DNA from: Roseomonas sp. HF4
Lineage (GTDB): Bacteria; Pseudomonadota; Alphaproteobacteria; Acetobacterales; Acetobacteraceae
DNA length: 64,000 bases
NCBI RefSeq assembly: GCF_005222755.1
Contig: NZ_STGD01000012.1
Span: forward strand, 1-64,000
Reading direction: 5' to 3'
Below, piece after piece: positions 54,862 through 63,958 of this stretch (positions are counted from its first letter, which is position 1; the number at the start of each line of letters is the position of its first letter). The notes under the pieces are model-generated. The model was not told the DNA's origin. It ran no database searches and worked only from the letters and a program-made list of their open reading frames with translations. The position numbers were made by a program, and so were the translations under genes.

Positions 54862-55445
54862 TCGTGCTCGGCCTCACCGGCGGCATCGGCATGGGCAAGT
54901 CCACCGCCACCGCGACCTTTCGGCGCATGGCCGTGCCGGTCTTCGACGCCGACGCTGCGGTGCACCGGCTACAGGCCAGAGGCGGGCGCGCCGTCGGGCC
55001 GATCGGCGAGGCGTTTCCTGGCGCGGTCGTTGACGGGCGCGTGGACCGTGAGGTGCTGCGCCGCCTCGTGCTCGGCGATCCCGGCGCGCTGAAGCGGCTC
55101 GAGCGCATCATCCATCCCCTGGTGCGGGAGGAAGAGCGGCGCTTCCTGGCGCATGCCCGGCGGGGCGGGCGGCGGCTCGTGGTGCTCGATGTGCCGTTGC
55201 TGCTCGAGACGGGTGGGGAGGCGCGCGTGGACCGCGTCGTGGTGGTTTCTGCGCCGGCGGCGGTGCAGCGTGCCCGCGTGCTCCGCCGCCCCGGCATGAC
55301 CGGGGAACGGCTTGCCGCCATCCGCGCCCGCCAGATGCCCGACGCCGAGAAGCGGCGCCACGCCGACCATGTCGTGCAGACGGGGCTCAGCCGCCGCTAC
55401 GCGCAGGCGGCGATCAAGCGCCTCGTGCTGGGCCTGCTCGGCTGA
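54858..55445 (+). CDS. coaE: Dephospho-CoA kinase
   Basis: This 195-residue kinase starts MIVLGLTGGIGMGKSTATATF; the P-loop is at 8-16. VPVFDADAAVHRL, IIHPLVREEERRF and VLDVPLLLETGGEARVDRVVVVSA follow, as in the family. It adds the last phosphate in CoA synthesis. It sits between aroE and dnaQ, the usual origin-proximal neighbours in alphaproteobacteria. Confidence 0.94.
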   Translation: MIVLGLTGGIGMGKSTATATFRRMAVPVFDADAAVHRLQARGGRAVGPIGEAFPGAVVDGRVDREVLRRLVLGDPGALKRLERIIHPLVREEERRFLAHARRGGRRLVVLDVPLLLETGGEARVDRVVVVSAPAAVQRARVLRRPGMTGERLAAIRARQMPDAEKRRHADHVVQTGLSRRYAQAAIKRLVLGLLG

Positions 55446-55495
55446 AGCGCGCGGGGCGGGGTGCGGGCTTGGCCCTGCTCGCCTATCTTCCCGGC

Positions 55496-56218
55496 ATGCG
55501 CCAGATCATCCTCGACACCGAGACCACGGGCCTCGACCCCCTGCAGGGCGACCGCGTTATCGAGGTGGCGGCCGTGGAGATCGTGAATCTGTTGCCGACG
55601 GGGGCGGTCTTCCACCGCCTCATCGACCCGGGCCGTGACATCCCGGCCGAGGCCACGCGCATCCATGGCTTCACCAATGCGGACCTCGCGGGGAAGCCTG
55701 CCTTCGCCGCCATTGCACAGGACCTGCTCGATTTCCTCGGCGATGCGCCGATCGTGGCGCACAACGCGCCCTTCGACTTCGGCTTCCTCGATGCCGAATT
55801 CCGCCGGTGCGGCATGCCGGTGCTGGACCGGCGACGGATGGTCGACAGCCTTGCCCTTGCGAAGGAACGCTACCCCGGCATGCCGAACAGCCTGGACGCG
55901 CTGTGCCGGCGGGTCGGCGTCGACAATTCCATGCGCGCGTCGCACAACGCCATCCTCGACTGCCGGCTGCTGGCCGAGGTCTACCTGGAACTGATGGGCG
56001 GCAAGCAGCCAGGCTTCGAGCTGGCAGCCGCGCTGCGCGATGGCCGGACCTTCGTGGCGGACGGCGATGCCATCGCCTGGGAACCGATCCCAATTGCCAT
56101 TCCGGAAGGCCGCGCGGTGGCGCATGACGCCTTCGTCCGGTCCAAGGTCAAGGATGCGCTCTGGCTGGCGCCCCCCTTTGTCCCTGCCGCCCAGGACAGC
56201 ACCGAGGGCAACGCCTGA
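55496..56218 (+). CDS. dnaQ: DNA polymerase III subunit epsilon (proofreading exonuclease)
   Basis: From the ATG at 55496, 240 residues. Exo I is QIILDTETTGLDP with catalytic Asp and Glu, Exo II is IVAHNAPFDFGFLDAEF, and Exo III is SHNAILDCRLLAEVYLEL. All DEDDh residues are present. It proofreads new DNA within the replicase. The start at MRQIIL is the family's; an earlier ATG at 55469 is possible. Confidence 0.95.
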   Translation: MRQIILDTETTGLDPLQGDRVIEVAAVEIVNLLPTGAVFHRLIDPGRDIPAEATRIHGFTNADLAGKPAFAAIAQDLLDFLGDAPIVAHNAPFDFGFLDAEFRRCGMPVLDRRRMVDSLALAKERYPGMPNSLDALCRRVGVDNSMRASHNAILDCRLLAEVYLELMGGKQPGFELAAALRDGRTFVADGDAIAWEPIPIAIPEGRAVAHDAFVRSKVKDALWLAPPFVPAAQDSTEGNA

Positions 56219-56230
56219 GCCGACGGCGCC

Positions 56231-57289
56231 CTAGGCTGAGCGCAGGATCCGCATCAGCTGTGTCACGTGCTCGGGCGGCGTCTGCGGCACGATCCCGTGG
56301 CCCAGGTTGAAGACGAAGGGCCGTCCGCGCATCGCCGCGAGGATGGACCGCGTCTCCGCCTCCAGCGCTGCGCCGCCGGCTACCAGCGCGAGCGGATCAA
56401 GGTTGCCCTGCAGGGCCATCGTGGCCGGCACCGCCTGGGCCGCCCAGCGCGGGTCCATCGAGGTGTCCATGGCCGTGGCGTCCACCCCGGCCCGCGCGGC
56501 GTAGTCCGCCAGCAGCGGTCCTGCCAGCCGTGGGAAGCCGATCAGCGGCACGCCCGGGCAGCGCTTGCGCAGGGCCCGCGTGATGGCGGCCGTCGGCTCG
56601 ATCACCCAGCGGCGGAACTGGCCGGGCGACAGCATGCCGGCCCAGGAGTCGAAGATCATCAGCGATTCGGCACCGGCCTCGACCTGCGCGACGAGGTATT
56701 CGACCGTCGCGTCCTGCAGTGTGCGGATCAGCCGGCCGAACAGCGCAGGATCGCTGTAGGCGAGGCCCCTGGCCGCCGGGAACTCCTTGCTGCCCTTGCC
56801 CTCCAGCATGTAGCAGGCAACCGTGAAGCAGCCGCCGGCGAAGCCGATCAGCGTCGTGCGCGGCGCCTCGGCCGCGAGCCCTTCCCGCACTCGGGCGACC
56901 GTCTCGAAGATCGGCGCCGCCCGCGCCACCACGACCGACGGGTCGAGCGCCGTGATCGCCTCGGCCGTGCGCAGCGGTTCCAGCAGCGGCCCCTCGCCCT
57001 CGGCAAAGCGGAGCGGCTGGCCGAGCGCCCAGGGGATCATGAGGATGTCGGAGAACAGGATCGCCGCCTCCATGCCGTAGCGGCGGATCGGCTGCAGCGT
57101 CACCTCCGCGGCCAGCGGCGGGGTCGTGCAAAGGCTGATGAAGTCCCCCGCCCCGGCGCGGACCTCCCGGTATTCCGGCAGGTAGCGCCCGGCCTGGCGC
57201 ATCAGCCAGGCGGGGGGCGGCCAGACGGCCTCCCCCCCCAGGGCACGGAGGAAGGGCTTCGTCGGGGCGGCCGGGCGATCACTGTCCAT
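56231..57289 (-). CDS. hemE: Uroporphyrinogen decarboxylase
   Basis: From the ATG at 57289, 352 residues. PPAWLMRQAGRYLPEYREVR holds the substrate-binding Arg residues, and GMEAAILFSDILMIPWALG the key Asp. FAGGCFTVACYMLEGKGSKEF, MIFDSWAGMLSP and NLGHGIVPQTPPEHV follow. It makes coproporphyrinogen III for haem. Its promoter region is the origin candidate, as is described for hemE beside Cori in Caulobacter. Confidence 0.95.
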   Translation of the reverse strand: MDSDRPAAPTKPFLRALGGEAVWPPPAWLMRQAGRYLPEYREVRAGAGDFISLCTTPPLAAEVTLQPIRRYGMEAAILFSDILMIPWALGQPLRFAEGEGPLLEPLRTAEAITALDPSVVVARAAPIFETVARVREGLAAEAPRTTLIGFAGGCFTVACYMLEGKGSKEFPAARGLAYSDPALFGRLIRTLQDATVEYLVAQVEAGAESLMIFDSWAGMLSPGQFRRWVIEPTAAITRALRKRCPGVPLIGFPRLAGPLLADYAARAGVDATAMDTSMDPRWAAQAVPATMALQGNLDPLALVAGGAALEAETRSILAAMRGRPFVFNLGHGIVPQTPPEHVTQLMRILRSA

Positions 57290-57584
57290 GCCTAACCCTT
57301 CGCAAAGAATCAGGATTCTAGGAAGTCGTGGATGTAGATAGGGCGTGTGGATGACGGGGATTGGACCCTGTCCGTGCCTTCTCCAGGACCTGTCCACAGG
57401 ATCGGCGCGGCGGGAACCGATGCCCCACCTGCGATCTCGGTCCTTCTCCACATCGCGGCGATGTGCCTGCGCCGTCCTGCACAGGCGCCGGCCGCGAGCG
57501 ATCGATCACCGCTTTCCACCGGAGGGGGCGAAGGGAGAGGAATCCACCCCCGTATTCCACATCGTTTCACGTTATCCTCCCCCG
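57290..57584. other. Candidate chromosomal replication origin (oriC) between hemE and the PPDK-regulator gene
   Basis: This 295-base divergent gap has several sequences near the DnaA box TTATCCACA. They are TGTGGATGA at 57346-57354 (reverse TCATCCACA, one mismatch), TTCTCCACA at 57444-57452 (one mismatch), CTGTCCACA at 57390-57398, TATTCCACA at 57553-57561, and TTATCCTCC at 57572-57580 (two mismatches each). A palindrome with two GANTC sites lies at the hemE end, in a comparatively AT-rich stretch. The Caulobacter origin also sits between hemE and a DUF299 gene. Transcription leaves the gap in both directions. No CtrA box (TTAA-N7-TTAA) was seen. Confidence 0.72.
57306..57319. promoter_or_regulatory. 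Palindrome with paired GANTC sites at the origin candidate
   Basis: AGAATC-AG-GATTCT is a perfect 6-base inverted repeat that places GAATC (57307-57311) and GATTC (57314-57318) side by side. GANTC is the CcrM methylation target of alphaproteobacteria. It lies 17 bases before the hemE start. Confidence 0.55.
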
Positions 57585-58481
57585 ATGCAGCAACGCTCCA
57601 TCAATCTCCACCTGGTCTCCGATTCGACCGGGGACACGCTGAACTCGATCGCGCGTGCCACCCTGGCGCGGTTCGACGATCCGCTGGTCATCCATCATCG
57701 CTGGTCCCTGGTGCGGTCGCGCCTGCAGCTCGACCGGGTGCTGGAAGGCATCCAGCACGAGCCGGGGCCGGTGCTCTACACCCTGGTGGATTCGAGCCTG
57801 CGTCTCGCCCTGGAGGAGACCTGCCGCCGCGCGGGGGTGCAGTGCTTCTCCCCGCTCGACCCTGTCATGGAACTGCTCCAGAGCGCCATCGGCGCCCCGG
57901 CCAAGGAAAAGCGCGCGGCGCAGCACGTGCTGGATGCCGACTATTTCCGCCGGATCGACGCGATGCACTATGTGCTCTCGCACGATGACGGGCAGGGCAC
58001 GCTCGGCATCCGGGACGCGGATGTCGTGCTGGTCGGCGTTTCGCGCAGCAGCAAGACACCCACCTGCTTCTATCTCGCGAACCGGGGCATCAAGGCAGCC
58101 AACGTACCGCTAGTGCCTGGCGCCGCGCTGCCCGATGCGCTCGAGCACCCGCCCTGCCCGGTGGTCGGCCTGCATATCGAGGTGAATGCCCTGATCGACA
58201 TCCGGCGCCACCGCCTCAAGATCATCGGCGCGAGCGGGGTGCGCCAAGATGCCAACGACTACATCGACCCCGAGGCGGTGAAGTCCGAGATCGTCGCCGC
58301 GCGACGCCTGTGCACCTTGCGCGGCTGGCCGGTCATCGATGTCACGCGCCGCAGCATCGAGGAGACGGCAGCAACCATCCTGCAACTGATGGAAGCCTGG
58401 CATGCCCGACGCAAGGATGCCGTGCCGCCACCCCATGCGCCCCAGGACCCGGCCGCGGCGGTGCTCGGACCGCGCCCGTGA
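57585..58481 (+). CDS. Pyruvate, phosphate dikinase regulatory protein (DUF299)
   Basis: From the ATG at 57585, 298 residues: [25 protein letters not shown], the P-loop [26 protein letters not shown] at about 148-173, and [25 protein letters not shown]. It phosphorylates and dephosphorylates pyruvate, phosphate dikinase to switch it off and on. In Caulobacter a DUF299 gene also flanks the origin. maf follows with a GTGA overlap. Confidence 0.92.
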   Translation: MQQRSINLHLVSDSTGDTLNSIARATLARFDDPLVIHHRWSLVRSRLQLDRVLEGIQHEPGPVLYTLVDSSLRLALEETCRRAGVQCFSPLDPVMELLQSAIGAPAKEKRAAQHVLDADYFRRIDAMHYVLSHDDGQGTLGIRDADVVLVGVSRSSKTPTCFYLANRGIKAANVPLVPGAALPDALEHPPCPVVGLHIEVNALIDIRRHRLKIIGASGVRQDANDYIDPEAVKSEIVAARRLCTLRGWPVIDVTRRSIEETAATILQLMEAWHARRKDAVPPPHAPQDPAAAVLGPRP

Positions 58482-59089
58482 TCCAGGCCGAGGCTCCGCG
58501 CCTGATCCTCGCCTCGGCCTCCGCTGCTCGGCGGTCACTGCTGCAGGGTGCCGGGCTGCACTTCGAGGCCCTGTCGGCCGCGGTCGACGAGGCCGCGATC
58601 AAGGAAGCCGCGCAGGCCGAGGCCATCCCGCCCGCCGACGCGGCACTGGTCCTGGCCGATGCCAAGGCCGAGCGCATCGCCCGCCGGCATCCCGACGCGC
58701 TGGTCATCGGCTGCGACCAGCTGCTGGTCTGCGAGGGCACCTGGTACGACAAGCCGCCGAACCCGGCGGCGGCGCGCGCGCAGCTGCAGACCCTGCGCGG
58801 CCGCACGCACGAGCTGGTGACAGCGGTTGTCTGCCACCGCCATGGCGGGCGCGCCTGGCAGCATGTGGCGATACCGCGGCTGACGATGCGGGACTTCACC
58901 GATGAATTCCTCGACGCCTACCTGGCGCTGGAGGGCGACCGCGTCATGGGCTCGGTCGGCGCCTACCGGCTCGAGGGGCCAGGGGTGCACCTCTTTGCCC
59001 GCATCCGGGGTGACCACGCGGCCATCCTCGGGCTGCCGCTGTTCGAACTGCTGGGCTTCCTGCGCCAGCACGGGGTCGTTCGCTCCTGA
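58478..59089 (+). CDS. maf: Maf-family nucleoside triphosphate pyrophosphatase
   Basis: This 203-residue protein starts at GTG 58478. It has [24 protein letters not shown], the catalytic Asp in [38 protein letters not shown], and [31 protein letters not shown]. Maf proteins hydrolyse modified nucleotides and can influence septation. Translationally coupled to the DUF299 gene. Confidence 0.92.
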   Translation: MIQAEAPRLILASASAARRSLLQGAGLHFEALSAAVDEAAIKEAAQAEAIPPADAALVLADAKAERIARRHPDALVIGCDQLLVCEGTWYDKPPNPAAARAQLQTLRGRTHELVTAVVCHRHGGRAWQHVAIPRLTMRDFTDEFLDAYLALEGDRVMGSVGAYRLEGPGVHLFARIRGDHAAILGLPLFELLGFLRQHGVVRS

Positions 59090-59203
59090 TCCGGGGCGCA
59101 GCGCATCGATCATGAAGCGCACGACATCGGCATCGACCCATGCATCGACGGCGGAACGGTCGAGCGCGCGTGCTTCAGGTTTCTGCGACACCTCAAAGTC
59201 ACG

Positions 59204-59527
59204 CTATACGACAAGGAACCGCACCGCCAACATCGCCGCGAGTCCAGCCAGCAGCGCCGGCAGCAATCGCCCGCGGAGCGTGACCACCGCCGCCGCCCCA
59301 ACGCCGAAGCCGGCAAGCCGCGCAGCCAGTGGCACCTCCGCCAGCGCGCCCGAGGGCGCGGCGATCGCCAGTGCCACGAAGGCCGCGAGCGTCGCCTGCG
59401 CTACCGCCGTAGCCCAGGCAATCGCAGGGTGCTCGGCGCTCATCCCGCCCGCCAGCCATACCCCCGCCAGGCGCAACCCGAGGCACGCAAGTGCCGTCAG
59501 CGCCAAAGCCAGGTCAGCGGGCGCCAT
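59204..59527 (-). CDS. AzlD family branched-chain amino acid export subunit
   Basis: From the ATG at 59527, 107 residues with three to four hydrophobic segments (LALALTALACLGLRLAGVWLAGG, IAWATAVAQATLAAFVALAIAA, LAGFGVGAAAVVTLRGRLLPALLAGLAAMLAVRFLVV). It pairs with AzlC, whose gene overlaps it by 14 bases. AzlCD exports branched-chain amino acids. The 114 bases up to maf contain no recognisable gene. Confidence 0.83.
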   Translation of the reverse strand: MAPADLALALTALACLGLRLAGVWLAGGMSAEHPAIAWATAVAQATLAAFVALAIAAPSGALAEVPLAARLAGFGVGAAAVVTLRGRLLPALLAGLAAMLAVRFLVV

Positions 59528-60215
59528 GCCGCCGCCCCAGCAGGAAGGCCACGGTTCCACCCGCGACGCCGGCGGCCAACAGCGCCATGGATGCCGGCAC
59601 CAGCAGGGCCAGTGACGCCGCCACCGCCCCGCACAGGACCGCCCGGCGCGGGGCAGGGCGGCCGAAATCCGCAGCCAGCAGCAACCCGTAGTACAGCGGG
59701 TTGACGAAAAGCAGCGCCGCCCGTGCCTCGGCCCCGAGCCCGCCGGCGATGAAGTAGCCGGCCAGCGCGGCGCTTCCCGCCACCACCCACGACGTCAGCC
59801 CGAAGCCCAGGAACCACGATACCCGCGCCGCCGGGGCGATCGCCGGCAGGGCACGCATCGCCGCCGCCCAGGGGGTTACGGCGATGAAGGGAACCGCCGG
59901 CAGCAGCCGCCATCGCTCGCGTGCCGCCAGCACTGGGGCGATCGACACCGCCATGGGCAGGAAGCGCGCATTCACCGCCACCGCCCCCATCACCGCCGCG
60001 CCCACTCCGCCAGCCCAGCCGGCGGCGGCCGACTGCACGAGCACCAACTGCCCTGGCATGCCGTAGATCCCCCAGCAGGCCAGCAGCGCCCAGCCGGGTC
60101 CGAGCCCGGCTTCCTGTACCGCCGCGCCGAAGGCGCAGAAGGTCGCCGCCATCGCCACGCCCGGCGCGCCGATCGCTTCGCGCAGGCCGGGCAGGAAGGC
60201 GGAAGGCGTGCTCAC
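59514..60215 (-). CDS. AzlC family branched-chain amino acid exporter
   Basis: From a GTG at 60215, 233 residues ([30 protein letters not shown]). It has the AzlC core [41 protein letters not shown] and about five to six hydrophobic helices, then [33 protein letters not shown]. With AzlD it forms the exporter. The GTG has only a weak GGGTGG site. Confidence 0.87.
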   Translation of the reverse strand: MSTPSAFLPGLREAIGAPGVAMAATFCAFGAAVQEAGLGPGWALLACWGIYGMPGQLVLVQSAAAGWAGGVGAAVMGAVAVNARFLPMAVSIAPVLAARERWRLLPAVPFIAVTPWAAAMRALPAIAPAARVSWFLGFGLTSWVVAGSAALAGYFIAGGLGAEARAALLFVNPLYYGLLLAADFGRPAPRRAVLCGAVAASLALLVPASMALLAAGVAGGTVAFLLGRRHGAR

Positions 60216-60319
60216 CCACCCATGCTGGCACGCCCGGGCCCGGCTTCCGAGATGCCTGCGCTTCGTCTAGGACACGGCGCGCGGCCCCGCCGCCGAACCA
60301 CAGCCCCGGACCTGCCCCC

Positions 60320-61051
60320 GTGCCCCTGACGCTCTATCCGGCCATCGACCTCAAGGGCGGACAGGTGGTGCGCCTCAGGCGCGGTGAGATGGACCAGGCG
60401 ACGGTCTATGCCGACGACCCCGCTGCCCAGGCCCGCACCTTCGTCGAGGCCGGGTTCGGGTGGGTCCATGTGGTCGACCTCGACGGCGCCTTTGCCGGCC
60501 GGCCGGCCAATGCCGGGGCGGTGCGCGCCATCCTGGCGGCAGTGCCGGGCACGCGGGTGCAACTCGGCGGCGGCATCCGCAGCATGGCGGTGGCCGAGGC
60601 CTGGCTGGCGGAAGGCGTGGCGCGGATCATCCTGGGCAGCGCCGCGGTCAAGGACCCGGACTTCGCCCGTGCCGCCTGCCGCGCCTTCCCCCGACGCGTC
60701 GCGCTCGGCATAGACGCGCGTGACGGCATGGTGGCCACCGAAGGCTGGGCCGAGACCTCGGACGTCAGCGCCACGGACCTCGCCCGCCGCTTCGAGGATG
60801 CCGGCGCGGCGGCTGTCATCTACACCGACATCGCGCGCGACGGCATGCTGGGCGGTGTCAACGTCGCGGCTACCGCGGCGCTGGCGCGCGCCGTAGCGCT
60901 GCCGGTGGTGGCGAGCGGCGGCGTCGCCGGCATCGAGGACCTGGCCGCGCTGATCGCGGCAGGCGCCGGCATCGAGGGCGCCATCATCGGGCGCGCGCTC
61001 TATGACGGGCGCATCGACCCTGCGGCGGCGCTTGCGGCGGCGGGTGGCTGA
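60320..61051 (+). CDS. hisA: Phosphoribosylformimino-5-aminoimidazole carboxamide ribotide isomerase
   Basis: This 243-residue TIM barrel starts at GTG 60320 ([29 protein letters not shown]). The acid Asp in AIDLKGG and the second Asp in [14 protein letters not shown] are present, with phosphate-binding GGGIRSM and VVASGGVAG. It catalyses the Amadori isomerisation of histidine synthesis. hisH and hisB, often upstream, are absent here; azlCD lies there instead. Confidence 0.95.
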   Translation: MPLTLYPAIDLKGGQVVRLRRGEMDQATVYADDPAAQARTFVEAGFGWVHVVDLDGAFAGRPANAGAVRAILAAVPGTRVQLGGGIRSMAVAEAWLAEGVARIILGSAAVKDPDFARAACRAFPRRVALGIDARDGMVATEGWAETSDVSATDLARRFEDAGAAAVIYTDIARDGMLGGVNVAATAALARAVALPVVASGGVAGIEDLAALIAAGAGIEGAIIGRALYDGRIDPAAALAAAGG

Positions 61052-61162
61052 AGCCGCTTCGGTCCGATCATCCGGCCGGATGGCGCAGACCGGCGCCGCG
61101 CGACGGGCCGGGCCCATGGCTTGGCCATCTTCGACGACGTCATACCGGGACCGGGGCGCAGC

Positions 61163-61513
61163 CTATTCGCCGCCGCCCCCACCGTCCGAACTGCTGCCCG
61201 TATCCGTGCTGCCGAAGCTCTCGCCGCCACCCGATGCGTCGTGGCGTTCCTCGAAGCCGCCCGTCGCGACATAGGCCGCGCCGGCTGCGGCTCCGATGCC
61301 GACCGTTCGCGAGTTGTCCGAGCTGTCGGAATTCCAGTCGTCGGCCTCGCTGCCGCTGCCGCCATCATGCCGGTGCCGTGCGCCGCCCCGGCGGGCAAGC
61401 GCCTTCTCGAAGGCCTGCTTCCTCGCGCTGCTCCACCAGAAGCGGGGCGTCCCGCGCTCAAGTTCTTCGTTGGTGAAGGGAAAGCCGTCCTGGAACACGC
61501 CGATGCCGGTCAT
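61163..61513 (-). CDS. Small hypothetical protein with Gly/Ser-rich tail
   Basis: From the ATG at 61513, 116 residues. It begins [39 protein letters not shown], a short conserved-looking helical part. A His/Asp/Ser run and a tail rich in Gly, Ser and Thr ([20 protein letters not shown]) follow. An AGGAGGA site precedes the start. I do not recognise the family. It points against hisA and hisF, in the middle of the histidine genes. Confidence 0.65.
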   Translation of the reverse strand: MTGIGVFQDGFPFTNEELERGTPRFWWSSARKQAFEKALARRGGARHRHDGGSGSEADDWNSDSSDNSRTVGIGAAAGAAYVATGGFEERHDASGGGESFGSTDTGSSSDGGGGGE

Positions 61514-61638
61514 CCGTCCGTCCTCCTGCCGCAAGGCCGCGCTTGACCTTCGCATCATTCCGTCCCAATCGCGTGCGAATCAGTGACCTGGCGCAAGTGC
61601 CGCGCCGACATACGGATAAATCAAAGAGTGATCCGATA

Positions 61639-62421
61639 ATGCTCGCGTTGCGCGTCATCCCCTGTCTCGACGTGAAGGACGGCCGCGTCGTGAAGGGCGT
61701 GAACTTCGTCGAACTGCGCGATGCCGGCGACCCTGTCGAACAGGCGCGCGCCTACGACGCGGAAGGCGCGGACGAAGTCACCTTCCTCGACATCACCGCA
61801 AGCCACGAGAACCGCGACACCATCCTCGACGTCGTCTCCCGCACCGCGTCCGAGGTCTTCATCCCGCTGACCGTGGGCGGCGGCGTGCGCAGCGTCGAGG
61901 ATGCCCGCCGCCTGCTGCTGGCTGGCGCCGACAAGGTCTCGATCAATTCCGCCGCCATCGCCGACCCCGACCTCGTGCGGCGCTGCGCCGAGGCCTTCGG
62001 CAGCCAGGCGATCGTCGTCGCCATCGACGCCCGTCGGAAGGATACGGGGGAAGGCTGGGAGGTCTTCACCCATGGCGGCCGCCGGGGCACCGGCATCGAC
62101 GCGCTGGACTGGGCAGGGCGGGTGCAGGCGCTCGGCGCCGGGGAGATCCTGCTGACCTCGATGGATCGGGACGGCACGAAGCAGGGCTTCGACCTGCCGC
62201 TGACGCGCGCCGTGCGCGCCGTCGTGCGGCTGCCGATCGTGGCCTCGGGCGGCGTCGGCACGCCCGGGCATTTCATCGAGGGCGCGCGCGCCGGAGCGAC
62301 GGGCCTGCTTGCCGCCTCCGTGTTCCACTACGGGGAATTCCGCATCGCCGACGCCAAGGCCGCGCTGGAAGCGGCGGGCCTGCCGGTGCGCCACGCCCCC
62401 CCCGCGCGAAGGGCCGCCTGA
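61639..62421 (+). CDS. hisF: Imidazole glycerol phosphate synthase cyclase subunit HisF
   Basis: From the ATG at 61639, 260 residues. It has [23 protein letters not shown] with the catalytic Asp, [47 protein letters not shown] with the second Asp, and [14 protein letters not shown]. It joins the HisH ammonia to make imidazole glycerol phosphate. The gap 61514-61638 is AT-rich near the start and probably holds its promoter. hisE overlaps by one base. Confidence 0.95.
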   Translation: MLALRVIPCLDVKDGRVVKGVNFVELRDAGDPVEQARAYDAEGADEVTFLDITASHENRDTILDVVSRTASEVFIPLTVGGGVRSVEDARRLLLAGADKVSINSAAIADPDLVRRCAEAFGSQAIVVAIDARRKDTGEGWEVFTHGGRRGTGIDALDWAGRVQALGAGEILLTSMDRDGTKQGFDLPLTRAVRAVVRLPIVASGGVGTPGHFIEGARAGATGLLAASVFHYGEFRIADAKAALEAAGLPVRHAPPARRAA

Positions 62422-63008
62422 TGGCCAAGGCAACGAAGGCAACAAAGAAGAAGATCGCCCGGAAGGCAGCGCCGAAGGCGCGCACAGGGGGAAAGCACAC
62501 GGCCGGCAAGGCAGAGGCCAAGAAGGCGAAGCTCCCGGTGCCGGCGGTGGTGCGTGCCACCGCCGCGGCGGCCAAGGCAAAGGCCTCCAAGCCGGTGCGC
62601 AAGGCCGAGAAACGCCTGCTCGCGCCGCTGGCGCCAAGGGTCGAGGGCGCGGAGGCCGCGATCCTCGACCGGCTCTGGCAGGTGGTGCAGGACCGCCGGC
62701 GCGCCGGCGACGCCGCCGTGTCCCATTCCGCCCGTCTGCTGGCCCGCGGCACCGCCAAGGTGGTGCAGAAGCTGGGCGAGGAGGCGGTCGAATGCGTGAT
62801 CGAGGCGGCGATGGGCAACCGCGGCGCCACCGTGCTGGAAAGCGCGGACCTGCTGTATCACCTGGTCGTCGTCTGGGTGGATGCCGGCATCCGGCCCGAG
62901 GAGGTCTGGACGGAACTCGCGCGGCGCCAGGGGATTTCCGGCATCGCCGAGAAGGCGGCGCGGCCGCAGGGCATCCTGCGCGCGGCGGGGACGACGAAAC
63001 TCCCTTGA
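62421..63008 (+). CDS. hisE: Phosphoribosyl-ATP pyrophosphatase HisE with basic N-terminal extension
   Basis: This 195-residue protein has a HisE core from about residue 73 ([71 protein letters not shown]) with the metal-binding Glu cluster. HisE alone is usually about 105 residues. The first 72 residues are Lys/Ala/Arg-rich ([20 protein letters not shown] and so on), like a histone H1 or AlgP tail. The ATG overlaps hisF as TGATG, which supports this start. Confidence 0.9.
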   Translation: MAKATKATKKKIARKAAPKARTGGKHTAGKAEAKKAKLPVPAVVRATAAAAKAKASKPVRKAEKRLLAPLAPRVEGAEAAILDRLWQVVQDRRRAGDAAVSHSARLLARGTAKVVQKLGEEAVECVIEAAMGNRGATVLESADLLYHLVVVWVDAGIRPEEVWTELARRQGISGIAEKAARPQGILRAAGTTKLP

Positions 63009-63070
63009 TGCCGCGGCCGCGGGGCGGGAACCTCCGCGCCCCGTCCGCCCCATGCCCGAGGAGGTCCCCC

Positions 63071-63454
63071 ATGCCGGTTTCCGGCCTGCCGCCCTACGAC
63101 GACGCCAACATCTTCGCGCGCATCCTGCGCGGCGAGATACCGGCGAAGACGGTGTTCGAGGACGAGCACGCGCTCGCCTTCCACGACATCGCGCCGCAGG
63201 CGCCGGTCCATGTGCTCGTGATCCCGAAGGGCCGGTACGTGTCGGTCGCGGATTTCGCGACGGCCGCGTCGGCGGAGGAGATCGCGGGCTTCTGGCGGGC
63301 AGTGGCGAAGGTGGCGAAGGATCTCGGGCTGGAGGCGCCGGGCTACCGCGTGCTGATGAACATGGGCGCCGATGGCGGGCAGGAAGTCCCGCACTACCAC
63401 GTGCACCTGTTCGGCGGCCGGGCGCTCGGGCGGATGGTGGCGCGGGCGGAATAG
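63071..63454 (+). CDS. HIT-family (histidine triad) protein
   Basis: This 127-residue protein has DDANIFARILRGEIPAKTVFEDEHALAFHDIAPQAPVHVLVIPKG and the triad PHYHVHLFGGRALG. It is of the HinT type, hydrolysing phosphoramidates such as AMP-lysine. A GAGGAGG site lies 8 bases before the ATG. The usual hisE-HIT order of alphaproteobacteria is kept. Confidence 0.93.
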   Translation: MPVSGLPPYDDANIFARILRGEIPAKTVFEDEHALAFHDIAPQAPVHVLVIPKGRYVSVADFATAASAEEIAGFWRAVAKVAKDLGLEAPGYRVLMNMGADGGQEVPHYHVHLFGGRALGRMVARAE

Positions 63455-63502
63455 GGAGCGCGCCGGCACTGGCCGCTGCGTTCGCATGCTAGGCTGCGTC
63501 GC

Positions 63503-63958
63503 ATGACACGAACCAGGCGCTTCCTCCTCCGGACCGGCCTCGTGCTCCTGCCCATGGCGGCCCTCGCCGACCCGCCGCAGGGCCGCGGCAACCAGGGCCG
63601 GGGTAACCAGGGAGGTGGCCAGGGCCAGGGGCAAGGGCGCGGCGGCGGCCCGCCCCCCGGGCGCGACAATGCCGGTGGCGGGGGCCGCCCAGCCTTCGCA
63701 GGCGACGCGCGCACGGTCGTCGGCAGCTGGCAAGCCGCCAATCCCGGCTGGTCACCCCGCCCGCTGCCACCCGGGCAGATGCGCCAGCTGGCGCGCGGCC
63801 GGCCGCTGCCGCCCGGCATTGCCCGCCAGCAGGTGCCGCCCGGGCTGCTCTCGCAACTGCCGGCCTATCCGGGCCACTCCTACGCGATGATCGGCACCTC
63901 GCTGGTGCTGCTGGGCGCCGGGGGCGTCGTGGTGGACATCATGGCCGGGCTGTTCTGA
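63503..63958 (+). CDS. CigR-like / RcnB-type small envelope protein
   Basis: This 151-residue protein has a signal peptide (MTRTRRFLLRTGLVLLPMAALA, about 1-22), a Gly/Gln/Arg-rich stretch (GRGNQGRGNQGGGQGQGQGR), then the CigR pattern LPPGQMRQLARGRPLPPGIARQQVPPGLLSQLP and YAMIGTSLVLLGAGGVVVDIMAGLF. CigR-type proteins are periplasmic or membrane-linked; in Salmonella CigR is an anti-virulence factor. Its role here is unknown. No gene is visible in 63959-64000. Confidence 0.75.
   Translation: MTRTRRFLLRTGLVLLPMAALADPPQGRGNQGRGNQGGGQGQGQGRGGGPPPGRDNAGGGGRPAFAGDARTVVGSWQAANPGWSPRPLPPGQMRQLARGRPLPPGIARQQVPPGLLSQLPAYPGHSYAMIGTSLVLLGAGGVVVDIMAGLF

Noticed and set aside
57563..57576. A third parS site in the origin gap (CGTTTCACGTTATC)
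   Set aside because: Only the left half (GTTTCACGT) matches parS; the right half does not. It may be chance.
58535..59191. A 218-codon minus-strand frame opposite maf
   Set aside because: Most of it is antisense to maf and no family is recognisable; the part beyond maf is too short to support a gene.
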